Shown in pieces: positions 25,686 through 35,513 of a stretch of DNA of 64,000 nt. Within the stretch, counting starts at the first letter, position 1; each line of letters begins with the position of its first letter. Made by a program: the position numbers and the translations under genes. The stretch comes from Nitrospirota bacterium. Lineage in GTDB: Bacteria; Nitrospirota; Thermodesulfovibrionia; Thermodesulfovibrionales; UBA6898. A model generated the notes under the pieces. It saw only the letters and a list, made by a program, of their open reading frames with translations. It ran no database searches and had not been told where the DNA came from. The DNA lies in assembly GCA_021811105.1 (NCBI GenBank), contig JAJZPM010000003.1, positions 1 through 64,000 on the forward strand, in the 5' to 3' direction.

Positions 25686-27476
25686 ATGACGTTGATAACA
25701 AGACTCAGGACTATAGATCTTAAACTCCTTATAGTTTTTTCAGTGCTTGTCTCTGAAATACTGACATCCATCATGAGTATTATACTGCTGGGTAAAATAA
25801 CAGGTGAGTATCTTATAACAGGCGGAGTTGTATCGTTAATTGCATCAACAATTATCGTTTATTTGTTCAGGCAAATCATCAGGCTTGCAGAAGACAACGA
25901 GACCCTCCAAAGGGAAATTAACAATAGGAAAGCAGCGGAAAAGGCTCTCATTGAAAGCGAGCAGAAATACCGGAGATTAATCGAGACAACCAATACCGGA
26001 TATGTGATTATTGATCCGCAAGGAAAGGTCTTAGACGCAAATCAGGAATATATCAGATTGACCGGCTATACCACGCTGGAGGAAATAACAGGCAGGAACG
26101 TTGTTGAATGGACTGCTGAAGTGGATCGTGAAAAAAATGCCGAAGAGGTAAGAAAATGTCTGGACCGTGGATTTGCCAGAAACGTTGAAATCCTCTATGC
26201 AGGAAGAGACGGACGGATGATACCCATAGAGATGAACTCAACTGTTATCAAGGACGCGGCCGGCACAAAAATCCTGACCTTATGCTGGGATATATCCTCG
26301 CGCATCAATGCTGACGAAGAAAGGAAGAAGCTTGAAAGCCAGCTCCGTTATGCCCAGAAGATAGAGGCTGTCGGTCAACTGGCCGGTGGCGTAGCCCACG
26401 ACTTCAACAATATCCTTTCAGCGATCATCGGTTATGGACATATTACCCTCGTGAAAATGGCAAAGGACGATCCCCTCAAAGTCAACATCGAGCAAATGCT
26501 TGCGGCGGCCGATAGGGCGGCGCATCTTACGAAAGATCTCCTCCTTTTCAGCAGGAGACAGATCAGCGACAGAAGGCCCGTGGACCTCAATGGGGTCATC
26601 AGGACGGTGGAGAAGTTCCTGGTCAGAGTCATCGGAGAGGATATCGCATTTAAAACGATATTACATGAGGGGCCCATGCCGGTCCTCGCCGATGTGCATC
26701 AGCTTGAGCAGGTACTGATGAACCTTGCGACGAACGCACGGGATGCTATGCCGAAGGGAGGTAGTCTTATCATTGCCACAGAACAGATTATGCTCGATAA
26801 AGAGTTCATCGCAATCCACGGCTACGGTAACCCCGGCATGTACGCGACGATAACAGCGGCAGACACGGGCATGGGCATGGATGAACATACACGCCAGAGG
26901 ATCTTTGAGCCTTTCTTCACGACAAAAGAAGTGGGAAAAGGCACAGGGCTCGGGATGGCGGTCGCCTACGGCATTATCAAAAAGCATGAGGGCTACATCA
27001 ATGTTTGCAGTGAACCCGGCAAGGGCGCGACCTTCAGGATATACCTGCCTGTTATCGCATCGGAAATTATCGAAGAGAAAAAGGAAGCTCAGGTTGACTA
27101 TCCCGAAAAAGGCGCGGAGACCATGCTGTTTGCAGAGGATGACGAATCATTGAGAGAGCTAACGGTATCGATGCTTCAGGAGTTCGGATACGAGGTCATC
27201 GTTGCGGTTGACGGCGAAGACGCAGTGAAGAAATACATAGAGGAGAAGGACAGGATCCAACTTCTCCTGTTCGATATTGTTATGCCGAAGAAGACCGGAA
27301 AAGAGGCCTATGACGAGATTAAAAGAATAAAGCCTGACATAAAAGTTATCTTTTTGAGTGGATATGCTCCGGACATAATCCGGCAAAAGGCACTGCTCGA
27401 AAATAATGAGCCGGTGGCCTACAAGCCCATTTCACCGGCAGACCTCTTGAAAAAGATAAGAAGCGTACTGAATTAA
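25686..27476 (+). CDS. Membrane hybrid sensor histidine kinase (PAS-HisKA-HATPase-REC)
   Basis: The protein has about 596 residues. Two transmembrane helices (about 15-62 together) precede a PAS domain (about 95-210), a HisKA box VGQLAGGVAHDFNNILSAI, an HATPase domain with N box, DTGMGM and GTGLGMA, and a C-terminal receiver domain (about 480-595, DIVMPKKTG). It would phosphorylate its own receiver. I chose the ATG at 25686 with AGAAGG upstream; GTG at 25665 is also possible. The HD-GYP regulator downstream (27830) could be its partner, but the integrase remnant separates them. Confidence 0.9.
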   Translation: MTLITRLRTIDLKLLIVFSVLVSEILTSIMSIILLGKITGEYLITGGVVSLIASTIIVYLFRQIIRLAEDNETLQREINNRKAAEKALIESEQKYRRLIETTNTGYVIIDPQGKVLDANQEYIRLTGYTTLEEITGRNVVEWTAEVDREKNAEEVRKCLDRGFARNVEILYAGRDGRMIPIEMNSTVIKDAAGTKILTLCWDISSRINADEERKKLESQLRYAQKIEAVGQLAGGVAHDFNNILSAIIGYGHITLVKMAKDDPLKVNIEQMLAAADRAAHLTKDLLLFSRRQISDRRPVDLNGVIRTVEKFLVRVIGEDIAFKTILHEGPMPVLADVHQLEQVLMNLATNARDAMPKGGSLIIATEQIMLDKEFIAIHGYGNPGMYATITAADTGMGMDEHTRQRIFEPFFTTKEVGKGTGLGMAVAYGIIKKHEGYINVCSEPGKGATFRIYLPVIASEIIEEKKEAQVDYPEKGAETMLFAEDDESLRELTVSMLQEFGYEVIVAVDGEDAVKKYIEEKDRIQLLLFDIVMPKKTGKEAYDEIKRIKPDIKVIFLSGYAPDIIRQKALLENNEPVAYKPISPADLLKKIRSVLN

Positions 27477-27796
27477 TTGATACTTGGAAAGCGTGAATCT
27501 TTCTTCGCCCGGTCGATGGCTTTTCTCAGGTCCGTTATCGGCTGTCCTGTTCGGGACATAAAAAGGTGCTTGCCGTTTTCGGGGATTTGTTTTAATTCGG
27601 CATGAAGCCGGTTGCCGAAAGGCACTATTCTTTCCTTACCGCCCTTCCCTGTTACTCGTATTGTGCTGCTCTCCATGCTTATCTTGTCCCAGGTGATCTG
27701 CGTGAGGCCGGCAGTCCGTTCATCACGGTCGGGGCTAGCGGGGTTAATATTGACTCTTACGGAAGGCAGGATATAATTAAATAAACCGTTATTCAA
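27473..27796 (-). pseudogene. Remnant of a tyrosine recombinase (phage-type integrase)
   Basis: About 107 codons resemble the start of an integrase catalytic domain: GLTQITWDKI then SSTIRVTGKGGKERIVPFGNRLHAEL and HLFMSRTGQPITDLRKAIDRA. The N-terminal domains, the first catalytic Arg context and the HxxR...Y end are missing. It overlaps the 3' end of the kinase gene by four bases. It is probably the scar of an old integrative element, perhaps one that used the tRNA-Thr 2 kb away. Confidence 0.65.
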
Positions 27797-27829
27797 ACCC
27801 GGGGATCACAGGAGAAAGGGGGAAAAATC

Positions 27830-28900
27830 ATGTATCAGAAAAGCGACGTGAACGTACTCGTGGTGGATGATGATGAATTTGTGCTTGATTCAGTATCGGC
27901 GCTCCTAAAGGAACGCGGTTACCACGTCGCAGCCTCGGGCAGTGCAAGGGAGGCATTCGCCAAGTTGCGGGAAATAAAGACGAACGTCGTGGTCACCGAC
28001 ATAAAGATGCCCGACGTCACGGGCGTCGAACTGCTCGAAAAGATCCATGCCCTGAACCCCGACATACCCGTTATCCTCATGACAGCGTACGCGGAACTGG
28101 ACGTGGCGGTCGACGCGATCAAGAAAGGCGCCTTTGACTTTCTCACCAAACCGTTCGGGAGGGATTATCTCTACCATGCTGTGGAGAAGGCAGTGCGCTA
28201 CTACAGACTCCTGGAGCTCGAACGGGACTATAAGGCCAACCTGGAAGAGACGGTGAGGAAGAGGACGAAGGAACTCGCGGACGCTGTCGTCATGGTCAAG
28301 AGCCTCAGCAGGGAGGTAGTGCAGAGATTAACTGCAGTCGCCGAATTCAGGGATACGGACACGGGCGAGCACATATCGAGGATCGGCCTGTACGCAAACA
28401 AAATCGCGGAGGCACTCAACATGCCTTCTGAGTTCGTCGAATCGGTAACCTTCGCGAGCGCCATGCACGATATAGGGAAAATCGGGATCCCGGACAGTAT
28501 CCTGCTCAAGCCCGGCGCCCTTACCAAAGAAGAATTCGAGGTCATAAAGACACACACGACCATAGGGGAGCATATGCTTGCCGGTTCGATCCATCCGGAC
28601 ATAAGGATGGCAGCGTCGGTCGCGCTCAACCATCATGAGCGATGGGACGGGACAGGATACCCCAGAGGGCTGAAGGGTGAAGACATTCCTATCGAGGGAA
28701 GAATCTGCATCATCTGCGACCAGTACGACGCACTCATGAGCAAGCGGCCGTATAAGCCGGCCTTGAGCCATGATGAGGTTTTCAGGATCATCACCGAGGG
28801 CCGCGGAAGGACCCAGCCGTCTCATTTCGATCCCATGGTACTACAGGCCTTTCTTGAGGTGTCACCCGTTTTCGAAGAGATATATGCCCAGCATCAATAG
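27830..28900 (+). CDS. Response regulator with HD-GYP cyclic-di-GMP phosphodiesterase domain
   Basis: The protein has 356 residues. It has a receiver domain (about 8-125, Asp57 in [13 protein letters not shown]), a coiled linker (about 140-165), and an HD-GYP domain with [11 protein letters not shown] and [11 protein letters not shown], all metal and catalytic residues present. It would cleave cyclic-di-GMP in response to a kinase signal. The start has GGGGG upstream. The transcript may follow the sensor kinase at 25686. Confidence 0.93.
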   Translation: MYQKSDVNVLVVDDDEFVLDSVSALLKERGYHVAASGSAREAFAKLREIKTNVVVTDIKMPDVTGVELLEKIHALNPDIPVILMTAYAELDVAVDAIKKGAFDFLTKPFGRDYLYHAVEKAVRYYRLLELERDYKANLEETVRKRTKELADAVVMVKSLSREVVQRLTAVAEFRDTDTGEHISRIGLYANKIAEALNMPSEFVESVTFASAMHDIGKIGIPDSILLKPGALTKEEFEVIKTHTTIGEHMLAGSIHPDIRMAASVALNHHERWDGTGYPRGLKGEDIPIEGRICIICDQYDALMSKRPYKPALSHDEVFRIITEGRGRTQPSHFDPMVLQAFLEVSPVFEEIYAQHQ

Positions 28901-29221
28901 TTGACTAGCGGATCGGTTTGTCTCTACAAGCGTGTTCAGGTCTCTCAGCAGCCCTTTCAACATCTCCTCCATCACGGCCATCACATCTCTTTAATTAAAG
29001 GGTATCAATTTAAAATGGATAGTATGCGTCTATAAATTGGCGATTGTGATGGTAGAGCGTCCTATCAGCTTTGTTCCGGCTGGAAAACCAGTATAAAAGA
29101 TTCTTGACGCCCCTCTTATTTTGTCATATACTTTCCTTAAGTTGTTTCCTCTTAACTTTTACCTATGACTGAAATCCGATGACTATACGAAAGACTTCTC
29201 ACGTAGGAAAGAAACCTCAGG
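28901..29221. other. Intergenic region with promoter
   Basis: A weak 39-codon leftward frame (28867-28983) overlaps the HD-GYP 3' end and is probably not a gene. A good sigma-70 promoter facing right occupies 29104-29132. Nothing else is evident. Confidence 0.45.
29104..29132 (+). promoter_or_regulatory. Sigma-70-type promoter
   Basis: TTGACG (29104-29109) and TATACT (29127-29132) with the ideal 17-nt spacing, about 90 nt ahead of the PilZ-like gene. Confidence 0.6.
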
Positions 29222-29494
29222 GTGAAAACTGTGTGGCATGATTTATCGACAGGTTATGGTATAGCTTTCACAGTTTTGTACATGGAAGGGTCTGAATTTA
29301 AGAGAGAAGAAGCAGAAGGCAAAGTCCTGAGTTTGGGTGAGTCCGAAATAGAGATATCGACAAGATTCTCCCTCCAGCCAAAGCAGATGTTATATTGGGC
29401 CGATAGGCACAAGAAGGACAACCTTCATTTTGCCACGGTCAAATGGTGTAAAAAATCAGATGATGCTTACCGAGTGGGGTTATCTATCCTTTAG
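29222..29494 (+). CDS. Small PilZ-like protein
   Basis: The protein has 90 residues and no signal peptide. The pattern GKVLSLGESEIEISTRFSL, then FATVKWCKK and YRVGLSIL, resembles the beta-barrel of PilZ domains, which bind cyclic-di-GMP. The N-terminal RxxxR motif of PilZ is not clear, so ligand binding is uncertain. The start is GTG at 29222, with CCTCAGG upstream. It stands alone behind a good promoter. Confidence 0.55.
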   Translation: MKTVWHDLSTGYGIAFTVLYMEGSEFKREEAEGKVLSLGESEIEISTRFSLQPKQMLYWADRHKKDNLHFATVKWCKKSDDAYRVGLSIL

Positions 29495-29920
29495 ACCCGA
29501 CCCAGCCGTTTCCCTTCGGTCCAGGCAGGAAGAATGCGTATAGCTCCATCTTTTATTTTGAGATTTTGATGCTCTGAGGTTGGTCATGGCTAATCCGCTC
29601 CGCAAAATCGAAGCCGGAGACAAAACCGACACCGCCGGGAAAGAGCCGGAAAAGTCTTCGCCCCATGACCAACAAAGCAATCCAGAGAAAGAGTCTCAAT
29701 AGTGCCGTAAGTTGCCTGCCTCCAATAATAGTCTAACGCATGGGCATAAAAATGACAGGGGTAAGTCACGGCCGCTCTCTCTGGCGCAGCAGCTATCCTC
29801 GAGATCATTCATCCCGACGCCGAGGTCGGCCAGGAATATGGACAATACCAGAAGATCAACACCGCCTATCTGGTTGGTAAAGCCGCAGCTGAGACGGCTC
29901 AACTGCCTCCCAAGCTGCAC
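29495..29920. other. Degraded stretch before the conserved hypothetical gene
   Basis: A 38-codon hydrophilic frame at 29586-29702 has a fair ribosome site but no recognisable content. From 29765 the frame of the next gene is already open and looks protein-coding (AAAILEIIHPDAEVGQEYG, INTAYLVGKAAAETA), but a TAA at 29762-29764 and the lack of a start suggest that the 5' end of that gene has been lost. Confidence 0.5.
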
Positions 29921-30883
29921 ATGAAGGTGACCGGCGAGGAATACGACTCGGCCCGGGTGATTGGTGACATGGGGCTGATTCTGAAAGATGCCGGGGGACC
30001 TTCTGTCATCGGCATGATGGCATTGGACGAGATATTCAGCGCCTTCCAGGAGGGCATCGCCGGATTCTCCGGCGGGCCTGTTAACGCCCCTCTGGGCCAC
30101 GTGTGCGCCTATGCCGTCGTGGCAATGAAGGCGCTCTTACAAAACAACGGGGACAAGAACGCCGCAGGAGAGGCAATCGTCAAAGACCGTGCGGGGTGCT
30201 CGTTTGATCCGGAGATGGCCATCATAGCCATTAACACGGTGGCTCGAAAAGCCGCGGAGGTACACGGTGGTCCTGTTACTGACACCCTCATCCTGGCGTC
30301 AGAGCCGACGCGTTGCAACGCCCTCTATCGTCGTGCTGCAAAGGCCTATGTCGACCTCAGGGCGGGCAAGTCCCCGGCCGATGTTGTGTGCGATTTGGAC
30401 CAGGAGCGCCAGGCGACTGTGGAGGCCCACGCAAACGCGATGTTCACAGGCATGCTCGGGAAAGACATCAAAGTCCATGTAACGAAGCTCGGTCCCGCTG
30501 CCAGGCGCAAAGGCAAGATTGTCGAGAAGTACTGGGCCTTCGATGCTTTGGCAGACGTGGAGGTCACAGTTAATGGCCAGACCGCACGGTTGGAAGGGTT
30601 TGTTCATGATCTTCTGCCGAAGATCGTCAGGGGCGAGCGAACAGATGTTGCCTGGGCGGTTCCATTGGCCGCAGCTGTCATGTCTGAATTGTACCTGGCA
30701 AGCAATACCATCATCAACGTCACTGTCCCCGCGGCAGTGGCCGCTGCGATGGGGACAATGGACCCGAAGGAGGCTGCGGCAGTTGCAGAGCGAGCCGGCT
30801 TCATCACCGTTGGTATACCCGGTGCGCGCGAGCGTGCGGAGCAGGTGGCGCGGCTGGCGGCCAGGATCGCGCAGACCACTTAG
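29921..30883 (+). CDS. Conserved hypothetical protein, probably 5'-truncated
   Basis: From the first ATG the protein has 320 residues; coding-like sequence runs another 52 codons upstream in the same frame back to a stop at 29762, so the true N-terminus is likely missing. It is Ala/Gly/Val-rich and soluble. Recurring features are GGPVNAPLGHVCAYAVVAMKALL, GCSFDPEMAIIAINTVARKAAEV and NTIINVTVPAAVAAAMG. I do not recognise the family and no cofactor motif is clear. It is followed by the larC-like gene and may have been its operon partner. Confidence 0.6.
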   Translation: MKVTGEEYDSARVIGDMGLILKDAGGPSVIGMMALDEIFSAFQEGIAGFSGGPVNAPLGHVCAYAVVAMKALLQNNGDKNAAGEAIVKDRAGCSFDPEMAIIAINTVARKAAEVHGGPVTDTLILASEPTRCNALYRRAAKAYVDLRAGKSPADVVCDLDQERQATVEAHANAMFTGMLGKDIKVHVTKLGPAARRKGKIVEKYWAFDALADVEVTVNGQTARLEGFVHDLLPKIVRGERTDVAWAVPLAAAVMSELYLASNTIINVTVPAAVAAAMGTMDPKEAAAVAERAGFITVGIPGARERAEQVARLAARIAQTT

Positions 30884-31007
30884 ATTGTCGTAATGCGATG
30901 GTGCGAAGAGTCTCTCCCCTCTTCTGACCTGAAGAAGGTAACGCAAGCGATAGCGCATCACGAGAGAGTTTGAGTTCTGTCGGCGCATTTGAAAGGAAAG
31001 TGTTTTC

Positions 31008-31684
31008 GTGGAGAAGCAATCAAGGCTGATACTTGTGCAGGTCGACCATGCGTCAGGGGAGGTGCTCGGCTTTGCGGTAGAACGGATCATCCTAAAAAAG
31101 GCAGATCCTTTACCACGAAGGCACAGAGACACAGAGAAAACAACAATTTGCCGTAAAATTTCGGGGCACCATCGAGGTGATTGGTACATTCAGGAGTTTT
31201 CTCTTTTTTTTCAACTCTGTGCCTCCAAGTCTCTGTGGTTAACTGCTTTTTCCAGGATCATGCAGCACGGGGCCCGTAATGTCCAGCTAATCCCAACCAT
31301 CACCAAGAAGAACCGGCCCGGACACATCCTCCTTGTTGACGTCGAAGCAGCCAAAGAGGAGGTCATAGCAGAATTCCTGGTAAAGGAGCTGAGTGTGGCC
31401 GGATACCATCGGATTGACACGACCCATGTATTCCAGCGAGTCACCTTTGCCAAGAAGAAACTCTCTGTCAGGGTAAATGGACGGGTCAGGACATTCCAAT
31501 GCGAAGTAAAACTGATTGGGGCACCTCAAAGCCGCTATCGGTGGATGTGGAACACGACTTTCTGGTTAAGGTCCAGAATCTGGTGAGGGAGAAGTTGGAT
31601 TGCGAGATAGCGCTCAGCGAGCTGAGGGCGACGATCGAGTCGAAATTGCCGGAACCGGCTAACGATGTTATTTTAGAAATTTGA
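31008..31684 (+). pseudogene. larC-like nickel-insertion protein gene, interrupted and frameshifted
   Basis: Sequence before and after an insertion joins to a LarC-type C-terminal region: LVQVDHASGEVLGFAVERI followed by MQHGARNVQLIPTITKKNRPG. LarC proteins make the nickel-pincer cofactor. A 164-bp palindromic element with 7-bp duplications (31091-31261, 171 bp in all) splits the gene without breaking the frame. Near 31500 the coding similarity appears to move to another frame, which ends at 31684 (VEHDFLVKVQNLVREKL). The N-terminal LarC domain is absent. The start is GTG at 31008 with GAAAGGAAAG upstream. Confidence 0.6.
31084..31261. mobile_element. MITE-like palindromic element with 7-bp target duplication
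   Basis: GGATCAT is repeated at 31084-31090 and 31255-31261. Between them lie 164 bp whose ends are inverted repeats (CCTAAAAAAGGCAG against CCTGGAAAAAGCAG), followed inward by the complementary ACCACGAAGGCACAGAGAC and its inverted partner. It has no coding capacity of its own. Removing the element plus one duplication restores VERIMQHGARN in the host gene. Confidence 0.75.
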
Positions 31685-32077
31685 GAAGATGAAGAGATGA
31701 CTCTTTTGAGTAACACTGTGCTGAGAGTAGGAAAGCATACAGCCCTAAAGAGATTAGGCCTTGATTACATTGCAATTCTTTTTGGATTGTGCCCATATTT
31801 GAGCGCCGATAATGCTAATAATGAATCCCGCAAGGGATTCAACAGAAAACAAAAAAGGTTCAGATAATACGTGGGTGATTTTACCCTGGTGTCAAACTCG
31901 AATTTGACTTTGACCGCAAGAATCTCTTACTGCTAACATTATTAACAATGTAGTGTAGAGACAGGTTTCAGTTAAGAGGAGGACTACCTGTATAAATCTG
32001 ACACAAAATCCCCTCAGCACGGCGGGCACAGACACGTCAGAGAGAAAATATTTAATATAGGAAACTCTTTTTACGGT
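31685..32077. other. Intergenic region ahead of the sensor kinase
   Basis: No gene seen. A perfect small hairpin GAATCCC-GCAA-GGGATTC lies at 31823-31840, without a T-tract. AT content rises here and stays high into the kinase gene, so this may be the left border of an acquired segment. Confidence 0.4.
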
Positions 32078-33847
32078 ATGTTGCGTAATCGATGGAACTT
32101 GCTTCCCCCGCGAGATGATCAGCCGCTGCTAAAATATGTCGTTTTCCGGCTTGAAGACTTTGAAGATATTTCTCTGTCATCGGCAAGAAAAAGATTCCTG
32201 TTATCCACTGCAGGTATTTTGGGTTTTGTAGTGGTCATATCGCTGACGTTGCCTTTGCTCAAAATAGTTTTTCATTCAGATGACATACGTTGGATAAATC
32301 CTTCAACCCACACACTTCTTGAGACTTCCGGCAGTTTGATTTCAATCATTATTGCCATGATATTGTCATGGGAATATCTGGCATCGGGAAAAACCAACGT
32401 CCTTTTTCTTGTCTATGCCTTTTTCGCTATTAGTGTTCTGGACTTCTTCCATGCTTTCTCGGATTATTCTCATAACTTGTTCGTCTGGTATCATTCAGCA
32501 AGTGCCCTAATGGGTGCCCTTTTCTTCTTCTGTTCGATGTTTGTTTTCCATGACGATAGACCCGATTCTGATCATTCAGTATGGATAAGAAGATTCTCGA
32601 TCTTCTCCGGAATTTTCGTAATTCTTCTTTTTACCGTTTTGTTTTCCGCATATCATTCATTTGTTCCTAACGTTCTGTCAATATCATTGCAGCAGCAAAT
32701 TAATGTTTCCATGGCAAAAGGCCGCTTCAGTGCTTCTATCTATGCTGTTAATTATGCCGCTTGCGTGCTTTATGCGCTTTCGGGAATTCTGTTGGTCAGG
32801 GGTTTTCTGAAAACCAATGATGTCATGTACCTAATTTTCGGGACATCGACGCTCCTCTTCTTCATAAGTCAGCTCTTTTTTGCTTTTTCGGAATTATGGA
32901 ACCCCATGTGGTGGTATTGGCATATCGTAAAAGCGGTCCTTTTTTCGGGCCTTCTCCTGGGACTTGCCTACGGATTTACAAAGACCTTTTACAGACTCTA
33001 TGTATCTAGAATGCGGTTGGCGGAGCTGCTCGATAATATTAAGGAAAAGAATTTGGAGATTGAGAAGGCTTACGTGACACTGAAAGAAACACAAAAATAT
33101 CTCAATGAATCTGAAAAGCTTGCTTCCATTGGAAAAATGGCTGCTATGATGGCACATGAAATTAGAAATCCACTGGGCGCGATCGCAAATTCAGTCGGTG
33201 TTCTAAAGAAATATAGCTTACGTCCGGAAGAAAACACCGAAATTCTCAGCCTTGTCGAAGATGAGATGGATCGATTAAACAAACTCACGGAAGATTTCCT
33301 GAGTTTTGCCAAACCCTCTCATCTCAGAAAAAATAAAACGGACCTAAACACTGTTCTTGTTGAAACGCTCTCTCTTTTGAAGACTGAAAAGACAAAATCA
33401 TCCGGGATCATCTTTCAGGAATCATTCGCCCCTGATATTCCTCCTCTCATGCTGGACAGAAATCATATCAAACAGGTTTTCATCAACATCCTAATGAATT
33501 CCCTGCAGTCGATTTCTCAAGATGGAGTGATTACAATTCTGACAAGATACAGGAAAGCAGAAGATGAAGTTGAAATTACTTTTGCCGACACGGGAATAGG
33601 AATGACCGAGGATGAACTTACAAAGGTATTTCAACCTTTTTATACGACAAAGGACAAAGGCCTGGGATTAGGACTCAACATTATTCACAAAATTGTTAAG
33701 GAACATGGAGGATACCTTCTCCTTTCAAGCAGGAAAGGTGAAGGTACAGAAATAAAGTTGAGCTTTCCTGCATGCAGGAAAACTGTTTCTCCGCAGACGC
33801 TTGATAACGTTAGTGAACTATCTGACAACATCCTGATAAAGGACTGA
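32078..33847 (+). CDS. Membrane sensor histidine kinase of a sigma-54 two-component pair
   Basis: The protein has 589 residues. Its N-terminal half holds about eight transmembrane helices with short loops, including the His/Phe/Tyr-rich LDFFHAFSDYSHNLFVWYHSA; this resembles integral-membrane sensor (MASE-like) domains. A coiled stretch, a HisKA box (MMAHEIRNPLGAIANS) and an HATPase domain with DTGIGM and GLGLGLNI follow. The signal is unknown. The regulator gene starts 5 nt after its stop. Codons are visibly AT-richer than in the housekeeping genes. Confidence 0.92.
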   Translation: MLRNRWNLLPPRDDQPLLKYVVFRLEDFEDISLSSARKRFLLSTAGILGFVVVISLTLPLLKIVFHSDDIRWINPSTHTLLETSGSLISIIIAMILSWEYLASGKTNVLFLVYAFFAISVLDFFHAFSDYSHNLFVWYHSASALMGALFFFCSMFVFHDDRPDSDHSVWIRRFSIFSGIFVILLFTVLFSAYHSFVPNVLSISLQQQINVSMAKGRFSASIYAVNYAACVLYALSGILLVRGFLKTNDVMYLIFGTSTLLFFISQLFFAFSELWNPMWWYWHIVKAVLFSGLLLGLAYGFTKTFYRLYVSRMRLAELLDNIKEKNLEIEKAYVTLKETQKYLNESEKLASIGKMAAMMAHEIRNPLGAIANSVGVLKKYSLRPEENTEILSLVEDEMDRLNKLTEDFLSFAKPSHLRKNKTDLNTVLVETLSLLKTEKTKSSGIIFQESFAPDIPPLMLDRNHIKQVFINILMNSLQSISQDGVITILTRYRKAEDEVEITFADTGIGMTEDELTKVFQPFYTTKDKGLGLGLNIIHKIVKEHGGYLLLSSRKGEGTEIKLSFPACRKTVSPQTLDNVSELSDNILIKD

Positions 33848-33851
33848 ACGG

Positions 33852-35207
33852 ATGAAAATACTTGTTCTCGACGACCAAATTGGTATGCGAAGAAGCCTAG
33901 GCATTCTACTGAGAAAAGAGGGTTTTCATACTGACGAGGCTGAGAATGGGAAACAGGCCATTTCATATTTTGAAAAGGGGCCTTACGATCTTGTCATTAC
34001 AGACTTGAAAATGTCTCCGGGAACGGGTTTGGACGTTCTTTATTTCGTGAAAGAGCGGCATCCCAATACCGATGTAATAATCATGACCGGCTATGGCACG
34101 GTAGATTCTGCTGTACTGGCCATGAAGATGGGAGCTTTCGATTACATTTTGAAGCCGTTCAAAAACGAGGAAATACTGCACAGAGTCAGGAAATCAATGA
34201 ATCACCTGGAAACAACAAGAGAGCTGTCTTCGTTGCACAAAAGGGGAACGTCTGAAAACAGCAAGGTTCCCCTTCTAGGTAACAGCACAGCTATCAAAGA
34301 AATCGTAGCCGTCATGCATAAGATTTCGAATCTGGATATATCGATATTGCTCACCGGAGAGACCGGTACGGGGAAGAGCCTTATCGCTAAGACAATCCAC
34401 AGCCTTAGCTCCAGAGCTGATAAGCCATTTATCTCAATTAATTGCGCTTCTGTTCCCGAAAATCTACTCGAAAGCGAACTCTTTGGTCACGTAAAAGGTG
34501 CATTCACCGGCGCACTGCTCGAAAGGAAGGGACTATTCGAGGCTGCAGAAGGAGGTTCAATACTACTCGATGAAATAGGAAGCATGCCTTTTCCAATGCA
34601 GGCAAAACTACTGGATGTTCTTCAGGACCGGGCGATCCGCAGAATAGGCAGTAACAAGAGTAAAGCAATAAATGTAAGAGTTATTACCGCTACTAATACA
34701 GACATTATCAAGGCAATAGACAATGGCTTATTTCGTAATGACCTTTATTATCGGATAAAAGTTGCCCATATCCACGTGCCTCCGCTTCGGGACCATGCCG
34801 AAGATATTCCATCCCTCGGAAACCATTTTCTGGAATCCATCGGAAAAGAATTGAATAAACCTGATTTAGAATTCTCTCCTGAAGCGCTCGAATTCCTTCT
34901 GCACTATAAATTCCCTGGGAACGTGAGAGAGCTCGCCAATGCAATCTCAGGCGCTGCTGCTGTTGCAGTAAGCAATATCATTTCCGTTCAGGATTTGGCG
35001 CTCACTCTCACAAACAGCCTTACAGAAATGCCAACGCCAATCCCTCCAGAGAGAGACCTGCATCCAAATAGTCTTGAAGAATGGGAAAAGGAGCTCATCG
35101 TTGAAAGTCTCAAGAAAAATCCTAGCAATCTCACGAAGGTATGCAGTGAGTTGCGAATCGGCAGGACAACGCTTTGGAGAAAAATGAAAAAATATAATAT
35201 TGAATAA
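33852..35207 (+). CDS. NtrC-family sigma-54-dependent response regulator
   Basis: The protein has 451 residues. It has a receiver domain (about 1-120, Asp51 in LVITDLKMSPGTG), an AAA+ domain with Walker A GETGTGKS, the sigma-54 contact loop GAFTGA, Walker B and DEIGS, and a C-terminal Fis-type helix-turn-helix (LTKVCSELRIGRTTLWRKM). It activates RNA polymerase with sigma-54. The nearest strong sigma-54 promoters are the divergent pair at 45240-45523, with a palindrome between them that is a candidate binding site. It pairs with the kinase just upstream. Confidence 0.95.
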   Translation: MKILVLDDQIGMRRSLGILLRKEGFHTDEAENGKQAISYFEKGPYDLVITDLKMSPGTGLDVLYFVKERHPNTDVIIMTGYGTVDSAVLAMKMGAFDYILKPFKNEEILHRVRKSMNHLETTRELSSLHKRGTSENSKVPLLGNSTAIKEIVAVMHKISNLDISILLTGETGTGKSLIAKTIHSLSSRADKPFISINCASVPENLLESELFGHVKGAFTGALLERKGLFEAAEGGSILLDEIGSMPFPMQAKLLDVLQDRAIRRIGSNKSKAINVRVITATNTDIIKAIDNGLFRNDLYYRIKVAHIHVPPLRDHAEDIPSLGNHFLESIGKELNKPDLEFSPEALEFLLHYKFPGNVRELANAISGAAAVAVSNIISVQDLALTLTNSLTEMPTPIPPERDLHPNSLEEWEKELIVESLKKNPSNLTKVCSELRIGRTTLWRKMKKYNIE

Positions 35208-35216
35208 TTAGCATCG

Positions 35217-35513
35217 CTATTTGAGCCATTCAGTCAGGTCTAAGGTAATAAGAAAATTCGGGCCCTCCTCTTTTTTTACTCTCTGATAAAATTCACATTT
35301 TCTGCAGTCGTTGTGCTTCTTTGCAAAGCTGCCTTGGACCTCACCCCCGCACATCGTTCCGGCAACCACCCAGCATACCCTGCCGGCGTTCTTGCCTCCG
35401 TGTGCAGAATCAAGCTTCGTATGGCTCGCAGCAGGACAAACGCCGAGTTCTTTCGCTTTTTCCCCTCCGCATTCTCTCCCGCACTTCATAATCTCCCAGC
35501 AGTTTTTTTTCAA
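35217..35513 (-). CDS. Small Cys-rich two-CW-type protein
   Basis: The protein has 98 residues. The opening KKNCWEIMKCGRECGG and later VCPAA, VCWVVAGTMCGG and CRKCEFY are the signature of the short two-CW domain often found as a separate protein or at kinase ends. It probably binds a metal. Function is unknown. It ends 9 nt from the convergent regulator gene and may be the last gene of the leftward module operon. Confidence 0.75.
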   Translation of the reverse strand: MKKNCWEIMKCGRECGGEKAKELGVCPAASHTKLDSAHGGKNAGRVCWVVAGTMCGGEVQGSFAKKHNDCRKCEFYQRVKKEEGPNFLITLDLTEWLK

